Assembly (NCBI RefSeq): GCF_005869875.1
Contig: NZ_VAWG01000005.1
Coordinates: 1-64,000, forward strand
Length of the DNA stretch: 64,000 nucleotides
Reading direction: 5' to 3'
From: Paenibacillus pinistramenti
GTDB taxonomy: Bacteria; Bacillota; Bacilli; Paenibacillales; Paenibacillaceae
Shown one piece after another: positions 17,770 through 26,396 of the stretch (positions are counted from its first letter, which is position 1; every line of letters starts with the position of its first letter). The notes below the pieces were generated by a model. That model was not told where the DNA came from. It ran no database searches and saw only the letters and a program-made list of their open reading frames with translations. The position numbers and the translations under genes were made by a program.

Positions 17770-18660
17770 TCATGCTCCTTCCGACCAGAACCTTACAGAT
17801 TTGAGTCCTTCGCTGGACAAGCGCGCGCCCGACTGCTTCAGCCGAAGCAGCGCATTCCGGAACAGTTCCGGGGAGCGGGACGTATAGTATAAATTCATGA
17901 GCAGCAAATAAGGCTCTTCCCGGTCTGGAAAACGATCCGCATACTGCAGGGCCGCATGCTCTGCGGCGGCGAAATTGCCAAGCTCCAGCTCGATATCCGC
18001 TTTCTCTTCATAAACGGTGAAGGCAACCGGATCGGCGTCAATCCGGCTCTGGAGCACTTCAGCCAGCGTATATTTCAGCCTCTGCAGCGTGCCGGCATCC
18101 AGAAAGCCGCTGCGGATATAATTGCGCAGGACCTCGGAGTAGCCCTCGAGGAATTCGGCGTCACTTCGCGACGTTTCATACCGGACGGACAGCTCCTGCA
18201 GGGAGCGGTTCAGCTTTCGCTTCAGCTCAACCAGGGCACTGACGGCATAATGGGACGTTTCGGTATCCTCGTTGGCGACAGCCAGCCGCAGCACCTCCAG
18301 ATAATCGGTGGCGTCCTGGTTCAGCAGGTCAATCATCGTCCGCCTGCGGGTGCCGAGATCTCCGACCAGCAGCGCTTCCTCAAGGGGAACGACGTTGAGC
18401 TCCTTCTCGGTGTCCCGGATACGCAGAACCCGATAGGGGTCGTCCTGGGCATCATGACGAAGATACGACTCCAGCTTCTCCGCCCGGTCAGACCGGAAGG
18501 AGGATGTTTTGCGCCAAAACAGCGGAAACAGCAATCCGAGCACCGGAAAGGCGGCGGCAAATACAAATTTGACCACAGCTTCCCTTGGCGAACGGCGGTG
18601 CAGAATTCCGAACAGGACGGCACAGAGCGCCGCGTAGAGCAGATAAACCGCTTCAAGCAT
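17770..18660 (-). CDS. pelE: PelE-like membrane/TPR protein
   Basis: Two membrane helices at residues about 3-20 and 27-48 are followed by a helical soluble region (TPR-like, about 90-290) with repeats such as FAAAEHAALQYADRFPDREEPYLLLMNLYY. This is the layout of PelE, which joins PelD, PelF and PelG in the inner-membrane complex. The start overlaps the PelD-fusion gene by 8 bases. Identification rests on layout and position more than on sequence identity. Confidence 0.7.
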   Translation of the reverse strand: MLEAVYLLYAALCAVLFGILHRRSPREAVVKFVFAAAFPVLGLLFPLFWRKTSSFRSDRAEKLESYLRHDAQDDPYRVLRIRDTEKELNVVPLEEALLVGDLGTRRRTMIDLLNQDATDYLEVLRLAVANEDTETSHYAVSALVELKRKLNRSLQELSVRYETSRSDAEFLEGYSEVLRNYIRSGFLDAGTLQRLKYTLAEVLQSRIDADPVAFTVYEEKADIELELGNFAAAEHAALQYADRFPDREEPYLLLMNLYYTSRSPELFRNALLRLKQSGARLSSEGLKSVRFWSEGA

Positions 18661-20836
18661 AATGCTCCGTCCCTTCCGGCGGCATGAAGGCGAATTGTTC
18701 TCTCAGGCGCCGCGAGATGCGTTCCGCATCTGCCTGACTGGAATTGCTCAGCAGGATCAGAAGCTCTCCGTCCGTCCCCATCCCGAGATAATCCGTTTCC
18801 CTGAGCGAAGTATGGATGCGCTCAATCTCATCGCCCGATGCATTGCGCAGCCCGGTGTGCAGCACTGCGAAGTCCGTGCCGATCTGTTCGCTGGCGGCCT
18901 GCTTGCTCGCCAGAATCTCCATGAACGCTTCTGTGCGTAGCACGCGCCGTTCATCGGCATCCACATACCGCTGGGCTGCGGAGGCGTCGATGTAGGCGTG
19001 AGCGCGGGACAAAGAGGAGGAGATCAGCTCCACTGCGGTCTTGAATAAATTCTGGTAGTACAGAGTAAAGCGGCGGAATTCGACAGAATGAAGGGAAACA
19101 ACGGCCACGACCTCTCCCCGGCTGACAACCGGAGCAGAGAGCAGAGGGGCCTCCGGATTCAGCTGTTTGTTGACGTACACCTGCTGGTCTTGGAGCACCT
19201 GGATCAAATATTCGTAGTCGTCCACCTTTAAAGAGCGCGGAACCACAAACAGCTCATTGGATGAACGGCCTGCAAGCCGCAGATAGTTCCGGTTCTTGTT
19301 CACCGTATAAATCGTTACTTCATGGGTCTTCATAATATTCTCCAGCACGCCGATGGCTGCCAGGAAGATCCGTTCGGGCTCAAGGCTGTCCAGCTCCCGG
19401 GTGACGGCGTGCATTTTGCCGAAGCTGTCTTCGGTATTTAGAATCTGCTGCTGAAGCTCGTCCTTGACCGAGCGCGTTTCTTCATAGACTTCATATAGAA
19501 AAGCGTACTTCTCCTCCGACTGCTTGAGTTCCGCCTCGGCCTGCCCCAGGCGGGTAATCCGCCGTTCGACACTGTATCCGACAATGAGGCCGACCAGCAG
19601 GTAAAGAGCCAGCTGGAAGAACAGGGTCGAGTCGTACAGCAGCGAGACCGCGTCCCGTCCGCTTTCCGTCTGTTCCTGGACGAAGAAGGCGATTGACAGC
19701 AGGGCGGCCAGCATGGATTGGCGGCTTCCGTAGAACAAACCCATGAAAATGATATACACAAGCTTAAAATCAATCCCCGCGTAGGCGGTCCGCTCCAGCA
19801 GTTCGCTCAGCGCATATACGGCTGCAAAGGCAGCCAGGTTCTCGGCATAAGGAAGGAGCGTCTTAAACCGGCTTCGAAACGGCGAAGGCTTGTCTTTAAC
19901 CGGCTTCGGCGAAGGGGAGCCTGCCATCTCTTTAACTGTCCGCTCATACATCCGCTGCAGCCCGGTTTTCAGATTATATTTGGGAGCCCAGTCCAGGTCC
20001 TTCATAATCCGGCGGTTATTGAGCGTCGAACGGTAGATATCGCCTTCACGCGGCGGACCGTAGGTTACGGCCGTTTCGCCATACAGCTGCTGGAGCTCCT
20101 GGATAAGGTCGTTAACGGAAGCCTCCGCTGCTGTCGACAAATTGTATACCCCGGTCAGCGAGGAGTAGGAGGCCCGGTAGATCGCATCGGCCACATCCTC
20201 TACGTAAATGAAATCGCGCGTCTGGCCGCCGTCGCCGTTGACGGTAATCCCTTGGTTCTTCTTCATCTGATTAATGAAGATCGAGATCACGCCGCCTTCG
20301 CCGCTGCTGCCCTGCCGGGGGCCATATACATTGGAGAAGCGGAAGCACAGCGTATTGAGGCCGTACATTTCGGACCATTTGGCGCAGTAGGTTTCGCCGA
20401 TCATTTTATTGATGCCGTATGGTGAGATAGGGGCAAGCGGAGTAGTCTCGGGAATCGGAACTTCTTCGGTCGCTCCGTAGACGGCTGCAGAGGAGGCAAA
20501 GAGAAATTTGCGGACCCCATAGCGGCTTGCCAGCGTCAGGATATTTGTCAGGCCAAGCACGTTGGACTGCGCATCCTGAACAGGATTTTTCATCGAAGTG
20601 GATACATTGACTTGGGCAGCGAGATGCACTACGGCATCGAAACGGTTGCTCCGGAATACTTCCTCGCATGCAGGGTCTTCGACGGACAGCAGATAGCTTT
20701 TGTGCTTAAAATCGATATTTTTCTTGTTTCCTGAGGTCAAATTGTCGATAATATAAACGTCGTAGCCCTCTTTGTAAAATCTTTCGGCCACAAAAGAGCC
20801 AATAAAACCATAACCGCCCGTAACAAGCACTTTCAT
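18653..20836 (-). CDS. pelD: UDP-sugar epimerase-PelD fusion, c-di-GMP receptor
   Basis: A 727-residue two-part protein. Residues 1-310 are an extended SDR epimerase: GGYGFIGS Rossmann loop at 7-14, catalytic SS-x-AVYG and YGINK, likely a UDP-GlcNAc/UDP-GalNAc 4-epimerase (as PelX), supplying GalNAc. Residues ~325-440 contain about four membrane helices, ~460-620 a GAF domain and ~630-727 a degenerate GGDEF domain. In the last part RETD (679-682) sits exactly five residues before TDGEL, the site of the missing GGDEF, so the I-site RxxD that binds c-di-GMP in PelD is kept while the cyclase site is lost. First gene of the leftward operon. Fusing precursor supply to the synthase regulator is unusual. 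Confidence 0.85.
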   Translation of the reverse strand: MKVLVTGGYGFIGSFVAERFYKEGYDVYIIDNLTSGNKKNIDFKHKSYLLSVEDPACEEVFRSNRFDAVVHLAAQVNVSTSMKNPVQDAQSNVLGLTNILTLASRYGVRKFLFASSAAVYGATEEVPIPETTPLAPISPYGINKMIGETYCAKWSEMYGLNTLCFRFSNVYGPRQGSSGEGGVISIFINQMKKNQGITVNGDGGQTRDFIYVEDVADAIYRASYSSLTGVYNLSTAAEASVNDLIQELQQLYGETAVTYGPPREGDIYRSTLNNRRIMKDLDWAPKYNLKTGLQRMYERTVKEMAGSPSPKPVKDKPSPFRSRFKTLLPYAENLAAFAAVYALSELLERTAYAGIDFKLVYIIFMGLFYGSRQSMLAALLSIAFFVQEQTESGRDAVSLLYDSTLFFQLALYLLVGLIVGYSVERRITRLGQAEAELKQSEEKYAFLYEVYEETRSVKDELQQQILNTEDSFGKMHAVTRELDSLEPERIFLAAIGVLENIMKTHEVTIYTVNKNRNYLRLAGRSSNELFVVPRSLKVDDYEYLIQVLQDQQVYVNKQLNPEAPLLSAPVVSRGEVVAVVSLHSVEFRRFTLYYQNLFKTAVELISSSLSRAHAYIDASAAQRYVDADERRVLRTEAFMEILASKQAASEQIGTDFAVLHTGLRNASGDEIERIHTSLRETDYLGMGTDGELLILLSNSSQADAERISRRLREQFAFMPPEGTEHYA

Positions 20837-20964
20837 TCCGTTTCCCCGTCCTATTTGTTTATTAATGACCTAAATGTTTAGTTAAGTAATTCATATTTAA
20901 GGGCTTTTGGACTAGATAATCAATGTATATTTTTCCATTTATTAAAATTGAAAGGTAGATTTAG
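20837..20964. promoter_or_regulatory. divergent promoter region
   Basis: The 128-base AT-rich gap separates the leftward pel operon from the rightward DUF4832 gene. It must hold both promoters, but no clear -35/-10 pair or operator can be assigned by eye. Confidence 0.6.
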
Positions 20965-22365
20965 ATGAACAAGAAGCCCCAAATATTGGCTGCCAAGCTG
21001 CTAAAAATAAGCCTCCTTCTGCTGCTGTGCGCGAGCGCTGTCAGTGCAGCATCACCGCAGCCTGCCCTGTCGGTCAATTTTCCTGTCGAAACCGGCGACG
21101 TTCTTTATAATCCGTATATCGGATTTGCAGCGGATGCTCGTGAGCCTGAAGAGGTAAAACAAAAAGTAACGCTTGTCCACGCCAATTTGACATGGAAGGA
21201 TCTGGAGCCTGAAGAAGGGGTTTATGATTTTTCGGCGATTGAGGAGAATTTCAACTTCGAGTATTGGAAGAGTTACGGGGCCCGGATCATTCTGAGGGTC
21301 GTGCTGGACTACCCGGGGGAAGAGAGCCATATGGATATCCCGGACTGGCTCTACGAGAAAATCGGGGAGAAGGGCACCTGGTATGACAATGATTACGGAA
21401 AAGGCTTCAGCCCGGACTACACGAGTACAACCTTGATTGCCGAGCACAAGAAGCTGATAGCCGCTTTGGCTGACCGGTATAACAACGACCCGTTCGTGGC
21501 CTTCATCCAGCTCGGAAGCGTCGGGCACTGGGGGGAGTGGCATACGATGGACAGCGAGCCTGGATACATTCCATTTCCCAAACGCCAGGTGACCGACCAG
21601 TATGTCGCGCCTTATGTGCAGTACTTTACGAATAAGCAGCTGCTGATGCGCCGGCCGATGCAGGCTGCCGCGAAATATGGCATGGGGCTGTTTAACGATG
21701 CTTTCGGCAAGCACGATTCCACGATCGACGGCTTCCTGAACTGGTATACAAACGGGTATACATCCTGGCTGACGCAGGAGCAGGAGCCTGCAATGCCGGA
21801 CTTCTGGAAGACGGCGCCGAGCGGAGGCGAATTCTCCGGGTGGGAGCAGTTTATGCAAAATTCTGCACTGACCGAGACTCTGGCGCAGGCCAAGTCGACG
21901 CATGTATCGTGGCTGGGTCCGGATGCTCCGTGGAACGCGGAGCAGGGGGGAGCACTCCAGGCGAACATTGACAAATTTTTGAAGACCATCGGCTACCGGT
22001 TCGTCATCCAGAAGGCCGTGTACGAGAAGGAACGGAAGCCGGGCGAGACGCTGCATGTTCGGATGATTACGGTCAACCGGGGCGTCGCGCCGTTCTATTT
22101 CAAGTGGCCGCTGGAGCTGTCGCTGGCTGATGCGCAGGGGAACGTGAAAGCATCCGTCCGCAGCTCCACGGACATCCGCAAATGGCTGCCGGGCAGCAGC
22201 ACCACTACGGTGTATTTGACAGTGCCGAAGGGGCTGCCGGCTGGCACCTACACGGTGCAGGCCGCTATTCTTGATCCGGATACCGGCCAGCCCGGCGTCA
22301 ACCTCGCCATTCAGGGGCGCGGGGAGGACGGGCGCTATAAGCTGGGGAGCTTGGTGGTTCGCTAG
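20965..22365 (+). CDS. secreted DUF4832 glycoside hydrolase-like protein
   Basis: A 466-residue protein with a signal peptide (hydrophobic about 13-28, ending VSAASP). The main part is a barrel-like domain (LTWKDLEPEEGVYDFS, RIILRVVLDYP, AFIQLGSVGHWGEWH with the likely catalytic glutamate, and LFNDAFGKHD) as in DUF4874/DUF4832 proteins, and a C-terminal beta-sandwich DUF4832 (about 355-466). Its catalytic activity is not established for the family. It is divergent from the pel operon. Since the PelA-type protein lacks a hydrolase domain, it may trim or release that polysaccharide; this is an inference from position. Confidence 0.75.
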   Translation: MNKKPQILAAKLLKISLLLLLCASAVSAASPQPALSVNFPVETGDVLYNPYIGFAADAREPEEVKQKVTLVHANLTWKDLEPEEGVYDFSAIEENFNFEYWKSYGARIILRVVLDYPGEESHMDIPDWLYEKIGEKGTWYDNDYGKGFSPDYTSTTLIAEHKKLIAALADRYNNDPFVAFIQLGSVGHWGEWHTMDSEPGYIPFPKRQVTDQYVAPYVQYFTNKQLLMRRPMQAAAKYGMGLFNDAFGKHDSTIDGFLNWYTNGYTSWLTQEQEPAMPDFWKTAPSGGEFSGWEQFMQNSALTETLAQAKSTHVSWLGPDAPWNAEQGGALQANIDKFLKTIGYRFVIQKAVYEKERKPGETLHVRMITVNRGVAPFYFKWPLELSLADAQGNVKASVRSSTDIRKWLPGSSTTTVYLTVPKGLPAGTYTVQAAILDPDTGQPGVNLAIQGRGEDGRYKLGSLVVR

Positions 22366-22432
22366 TTAAGGGGTTAATTAGTGGTTCGTTAACCTAATCA
22401 GCAGATCCTTATTTGCAATCTTCATAGCTAAC

Positions 22433-22460
22433 AAGGCCGGCGGAACTTCCGCCGGCCTTT
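22433..22460. terminator. bidirectional terminator
   Basis: A perfect 12-base stem (AAGGCCGGCGGA/TCCGCCGGCCTT) serves the DUF4832 gene from the left and the sugar ABC operon from the right. Confidence 0.85.
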
Positions 22461-22482
22461 CTCATAACCTCTGTAATTTCAA

Positions 22483-22511
22483 CCTCCTGCTATTCAGCCT
22501 CCTGCTATTCA
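22483..22511. repeat. two direct copies of CCTCCTGCTATTCA
   Basis: The 14-base unit occurs twice, separated by one base, in the gap after the terminator. Confidence 0.8.
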
Positions 22512-22544
22512 TCCTACATCTAATCCTGCACCTATTCCTTTCCC

Positions 22545-23438
22545 TTACTCCTTCACCGACCCCAGCGTAATCCCGTGAATGAAGAACCGCTGAATGAATG
22601 GATAGATGAGCAGGATTGGAATCATGGAGATGATGATTTTTGCCGCGTTAAAGGTGCGGTTGGAGACCGCCATCGCCTGGGCGAGCTGCTCCGGGGACAT
22701 GGAGGTCATGGCCTGCGCGCTGAGCTGGGCGACCAGTGTCTGGATGTACGTCTGCAGCGGGTAATGCTCCTGCTTGTTCATCAGCACCAGGCCGTCGAAG
22801 AAGGAATTCCAGTGGAACACGATGCTGAACAGCGTCACGGTGGCGATGGCCGGCAGGGACAGCGGAACGAACAGCCGGGTCATGATGTACCACGGGCCGG
22901 CGCCGTCGATTTCGGCGGCTTCGCTGAGCTCTTTGGGCAGGTTGCGGAAGAAGTTCATGAGCAGAATGACGTTAAACACCTGCACGGCGTGCGGCAGCAC
23001 CAGCGCCCAGATGGAATCGAGCATGCCGTAGGATTTGATGGTCATAAACCAAGGCACAATGCCGCCGTTGAACAGCATGGTGAAGACCAGGAACCACATA
23101 TATACATTGCGCATCCGGAACTGCCTGGAATCCTTCGACAGCCCGTACGCCATCATAATCGTCAGCACAAAATTAAGCAGACCTCCAAGCAGTACCCGCT
23201 CCACGGAAATGAGAAACGCGCCGAAAAATTTGCTGTCCTCCAGCACCTTCTCATAGCTCGCCGTGGTCGGCTTGATCGGCGTGAGCAGCACCTGGCCGGC
23301 GTCCGCCGCCGTCTTGTCGCTGAACGAGACAGCTACGGTATGAAGGAGCGGGATCAGGCAGGCGAGGGTAACGAGGATCAGCAGCGTGAGAATGGTACGG
23401 TCAATGATCCGGTTCTGAAGACTATCTCTTCCCACCAT
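22545..23438 (-). CDS. sugar ABC transporter permease (LplC/YtcP type)
   Basis: Six-helix permease, second of the pair in an oligosaccharide importer. The EAA loop reads EAAEIDGAGPWYIMTRLFVPLSLPA. The N-terminus (DRTILTLLILVTLACLIPLLHTVAVSFSDK) is typical of LplC/YtcP proteins that work with LplA-type binding proteins and a shared ATPase. No ATPase gene is encoded here, so it must use an MsmX-like ATPase elsewhere. Last gene of the operon; 19 bases after the other permease. Confidence 0.9.
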   Translation of the reverse strand: MVGRDSLQNRIIDRTILTLLILVTLACLIPLLHTVAVSFSDKTAADAGQVLLTPIKPTTASYEKVLEDSKFFGAFLISVERVLLGGLLNFVLTIMMAYGLSKDSRQFRMRNVYMWFLVFTMLFNGGIVPWFMTIKSYGMLDSIWALVLPHAVQVFNVILLMNFFRNLPKELSEAAEIDGAGPWYIMTRLFVPLSLPAIATVTLFSIVFHWNSFFDGLVLMNKQEHYPLQTYIQTLVAQLSAQAMTSMSPEQLAQAMAVSNRTFNAAKIIISMIPILLIYPFIQRFFIHGITLGSVKE

Positions 23439-23456
23439 AGGGGTTCACCTCATTCG

Positions 23457-24347
23457 TCAGAAGATGCGGTAATTGGCAAAACGGCTCGCCATCACGTAAG
23501 AGACAACGACCAGGATGAAGCTGACAACTGACTTCAGCAGGCCTACTGCGGTAGCAAGGCTGTACTGGAGATCGTTCAGGCCCACCCGGTACACATAAGT
23601 GTCGATAATGTCGGAGGACTGGTAGACGAGCGGATTATACATGTTAAAAATCTGGTCAAAGTTCGCGTTCATCACATTGCCCAGGGCCAGCGTCGCCAGC
23701 AGCACGATCGTTGTCCGGACGCCGGGCAGCGTGACATGCCACAGCTGGCGGAACCGGCTGGCCCCGTCGATGCTCGCTGCTTCGTACAAGACCGGATTAA
23801 TGCCGGTCAAGGCGGCGAGATAGACGATGGCGTTGAAGCCGAATTCCTTCCAGACATCCGTTGCGACGATAATGGCGGGGAACCACTTGTTGCTCGCATA
23901 GAACAGTACGGGATCAATGCCGAACAGGCCGATAAATTTGTTTGCGATGCCGTCGAGCGAGAACAGGTCGAAGAAGATGGTCGCCAGCAGCACCCAGGAC
24001 AGAAAGTGCGGCAGGTATACGATCGTCTGGATGGTCCGGCGCATAAACCGCTGACGGAGTTCGTTAAGCAGCAGGGCAAAGACAAGCGGTACGATGAGGT
24101 TGGCGATGATTTTTAGAACGGCCAGGAAAATGGTGTTAAAGAAGATTTGCCGGCTGTCAGGCAGCTGGAACATGTAGGTGAAATTTTCGAGCCCGATCCA
24201 CTCCGAGCCGGCCACGCCGCGGGCGGGCTTAAAATTTTCAAAGGCCATGGCGGCGTAGTAGATCGGGACGATGCTGAACAGGATGAGAATGAGGATGCCG
24301 GGCAGCACCATCAGGTTATAATGAAGCTCATTTTTCCGGGAGCGCAT
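23457..24347 (-). CDS. sugar ABC transporter permease (LplB type)
   Basis: Six-helix integral membrane permease with the EAA loop EAASIDGASRFRQLWHVTLPG. Start and first helix (LMVLPGILILILFSIVPIYYAAMAFENF) match LplB. It pairs with the downstream permease and the binding protein encoded upstream. Confidence 0.9.
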   Translation of the reverse strand: MRSRKNELHYNLMVLPGILILILFSIVPIYYAAMAFENFKPARGVAGSEWIGLENFTYMFQLPDSRQIFFNTIFLAVLKIIANLIVPLVFALLLNELRQRFMRRTIQTIVYLPHFLSWVLLATIFFDLFSLDGIANKFIGLFGIDPVLFYASNKWFPAIIVATDVWKEFGFNAIVYLAALTGINPVLYEAASIDGASRFRQLWHVTLPGVRTTIVLLATLALGNVMNANFDQIFNMYNPLVYQSSDIIDTYVYRVGLNDLQYSLATAVGLLKSVVSFILVVVSYVMASRFANYRIF

Positions 24348-24383
24348 CGGCTTTCACCGCTTTTCATAGTATTTTGAGCAGAA

Positions 24384-24413
24384 GGGCCCCCGGCGGTTCA
24401 GGCAGGGAGCCCC
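24384..24413 (-). promoter_or_regulatory. intercistronic hairpin between binding-protein and permease genes
   Basis: On the minus strand GGGCTCCC pairs with GGGGGCCC (one G-U) around a 13-base loop, with no T run after it. Such hairpins commonly protect the 3' end of binding-protein mRNA and set unequal expression. Confidence 0.5.
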
Positions 24414-24450
24414 GCTTACACTGCGCGTACTCGTAAAGGATGTTTCGGGT

Positions 24451-26196
24451 TTACTTGTCGTTTACGGCATCCGTCACTTCCTTCGTAATCTGGTCCCCGC
24501 CGAGCTGCTTCCATTGGGCGACAAAGTCGTCAAACGCATCAAGAGGCAGGTCACCAACGATGATCTTCAGGAATGTTTCGTTCTCAAGCTTCTCCAAAGT
24601 GGTCCACTTGGTTTCCATGGTGCGGGTCATGCCGTAGAAGACGCTGTACACTTTCTCCATGTCCGTCTCCGCCAGAACTTTGCCGCCGTAAGCATAGGCA
24701 GTGGCCGGCTTCCAGGCGTCCATGTTTTTCTTCGGATTTTCTTTATCCAGCACGGTAAAATCATAGACCAGCTTCGTATCCGGATCGAAGGTATTAGGAT
24801 CAATTTTGCCTTCCAGCGCCTGCTGCACATCGTTGTAGCGCTTCACGACAGCATCGGCGTAGTCGAGCAGCAGGTCGAACGGATAGAAGTTGCGGATGTG
24901 AACGCCGGTTTCGGCGGCGTAATCATCAAGCTTTTTCGCGTCGGCACTGTTGTCCTGTCTGCGTTCGTAGCGGGTGAACACGTTCAGCATCTTGACGGCC
25001 GCCTCCGGATGCTCATAGCCCTTGCGGACAACAATGTAGCGGTCGGTGACCGGCGCCATATGGGTGACAAATTTGCCGGAGGCGTCGGCAGGAGCAGCGT
25101 AAGCGCGCCATTCAGCTTTTGTGTCATTCGTAACGGAATCGGCAAGCGGCCAGTAAGGCATCCACCACGGACCGAAAAAGATGCCCGTCTTGTTCGCCAC
25201 AATCGGCTCCTGCGTCTCCTTGTAGAGCGCGAACTGCTTGTCGATCAGTCCGCGTTTATACCAGTCGGCCAGCTTCGCAAGCGCCTCTTTGTTCTCCGGC
25301 GTAATGGAGCCGTAGACGATATTGCCGTCCGCATCCTTGATCCAGTTCTTAGGGAAGGCGTGGAACGCACTGAAGATCGAGTCAAAGCCGTTCGGATTCG
25401 GCTTCTGGCCGTAGACGACCTGCTTGTCGCCCGTGATGCCGACGGTGTCGTTCTTCCCGTTGCCGTCAGGGTCCTGCTGGACGAATGCCTGCGCGATCTT
25501 CTCGACGTCATCCATCGTCTGCGGAGCGGGCAGCTTCAGCTTGTCGAGCCAGTCCTGGCGCACCCAGAGAAGCGAAGGCGCGTCCGCGTCAATCGCGACG
25601 TTCGGCAGGCCGTACACTTTTCCGTCAAACGTGGCGTCTGCCAGCGCTCTGCCTTCCGTCGATGCGTAGATGTCTTTAACGAGCTTGGAGCCGTACTTGT
25701 CTAGGGAATCGGTGAGGTCCTCGAGCATATCGTTGTCGATCAGCTTGCGGAGCTGGTTGCGGTCGACGACAACGGCATCCGGCAGATCATCACTGGCGAT
25801 GGCGAGGTTGACCTTCTGTTTGAAGGCGTCGTCGCCTTTGGCTTCCCAGGCGTGGACGACTTTGATGTTCGTAAGGCTTTCGAAATAACGGGAGACGATA
25901 TTGTTGTCGTTGGTGTCGCCGTCCTTGAGCTTGTCGTCAGGAATTTTGAACCCGATATTGAGGGTGACCGGGTCATTGTACTTCTCGTAGGCGAGATTGT
26001 CGCCCGAAAGCTGAGGGGCGGTGCTGCTGCCATCATCTCCGGCCGCGTTTGAGCCGGTATTGGAGCTGGCAGTATTGCTGCCGCCGTTTGCGCTGCTGCT
26101 GTTGCCGCCTCCGCCGTTGCCGTTGCTTCCGTTGCCGCACGCACCGAGCACCAAGGCGAGAGCCAGTGAAGCTGTGAGCAGTTTCATTTTCTTCAT
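24451..26196 (-). CDS. extracellular sugar-binding lipoprotein (LplA type)
   Basis: Cell-surface binding protein of the importer. The start is ATG 26196 behind GGGGGAA; an ATG 18 bases upstream lacks a binding site. Signal sequence MKKMKLLTASLALALVLGAC with the lipid-carrying cysteine at residue 20, then a Gly/Asn/Ser linker and a SBP type 1 fold of about 530 residues, longer than average and typical of LplA/YtcQ-like proteins. The ligand is unknown, but the neighbouring YesMN system suggests a plant or microbial polysaccharide breakdown product. Confidence 0.9.
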   Translation of the reverse strand: MKKMKLLTASLALALVLGACGNGSNGNGGGGNSSSANGGSNTASSNTGSNAAGDDGSSTAPQLSGDNLAYEKYNDPVTLNIGFKIPDDKLKDGDTNDNNIVSRYFESLTNIKVVHAWEAKGDDAFKQKVNLAIASDDLPDAVVVDRNQLRKLIDNDMLEDLTDSLDKYGSKLVKDIYASTEGRALADATFDGKVYGLPNVAIDADAPSLLWVRQDWLDKLKLPAPQTMDDVEKIAQAFVQQDPDGNGKNDTVGITGDKQVVYGQKPNPNGFDSIFSAFHAFPKNWIKDADGNIVYGSITPENKEALAKLADWYKRGLIDKQFALYKETQEPIVANKTGIFFGPWWMPYWPLADSVTNDTKAEWRAYAAPADASGKFVTHMAPVTDRYIVVRKGYEHPEAAVKMLNVFTRYERRQDNSADAKKLDDYAAETGVHIRNFYPFDLLLDYADAVVKRYNDVQQALEGKIDPNTFDPDTKLVYDFTVLDKENPKKNMDAWKPATAYAYGGKVLAETDMEKVYSVFYGMTRTMETKWTTLEKLENETFLKIIVGDLPLDAFDDFVAQWKQLGGDQITKEVTDAVNDK

Positions 26197-26216
26197 AACG
26201 TTCCCCCGTTTCAATG

Positions 26217-26270
26217 AATGGCAATTTCAAATGGAATGGTAATCTCAAATGGAATGGCAATTTCAAATGT
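26217..26270. repeat. 18-base tandem repeat, three copies
   Basis: Three head-to-tail copies of AATGGCAATTTCAAATGG (copy 2 has T for C and C for T; copy 3 ends in T) lie 20-75 bases upstream of the binding-protein start, in its 5' untranslated region or promoter. Confidence 0.9.
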
Positions 26271-26286
26271 GTTAACCTGCCGCATT

Positions 26287-26300
26287 TGGTTACGCTTTCA
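26287..26300 (-). promoter_or_regulatory. candidate cre site before the sugar ABC operon
   Basis: On the minus strand TGAAAGCGTAACCA fits the CcpA cre consensus TGWAARCGYTWWCA except at two positions. Its place just upstream of the binding-protein gene suggests carbon catabolite control. Confidence 0.4.
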
Positions 26301-26396
26301 TTTTATGACGGGAAGGGATTCCGCAGGGAGGGAAATCCGGTCTTTCCTGCGGAGGGACTGTCGGCGGTTAGCGAACGAAAATCACCCTGCGCCGGA

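Noticed and set aside
24514-25704. 396-codon open frame opposite the sugar-binding protein
   Set aside because: No homology; the minus-strand lipoprotein is unambiguous.
26217-26270. CRISPR repeats
   Set aside because: Units are contiguous and have no unique spacers.
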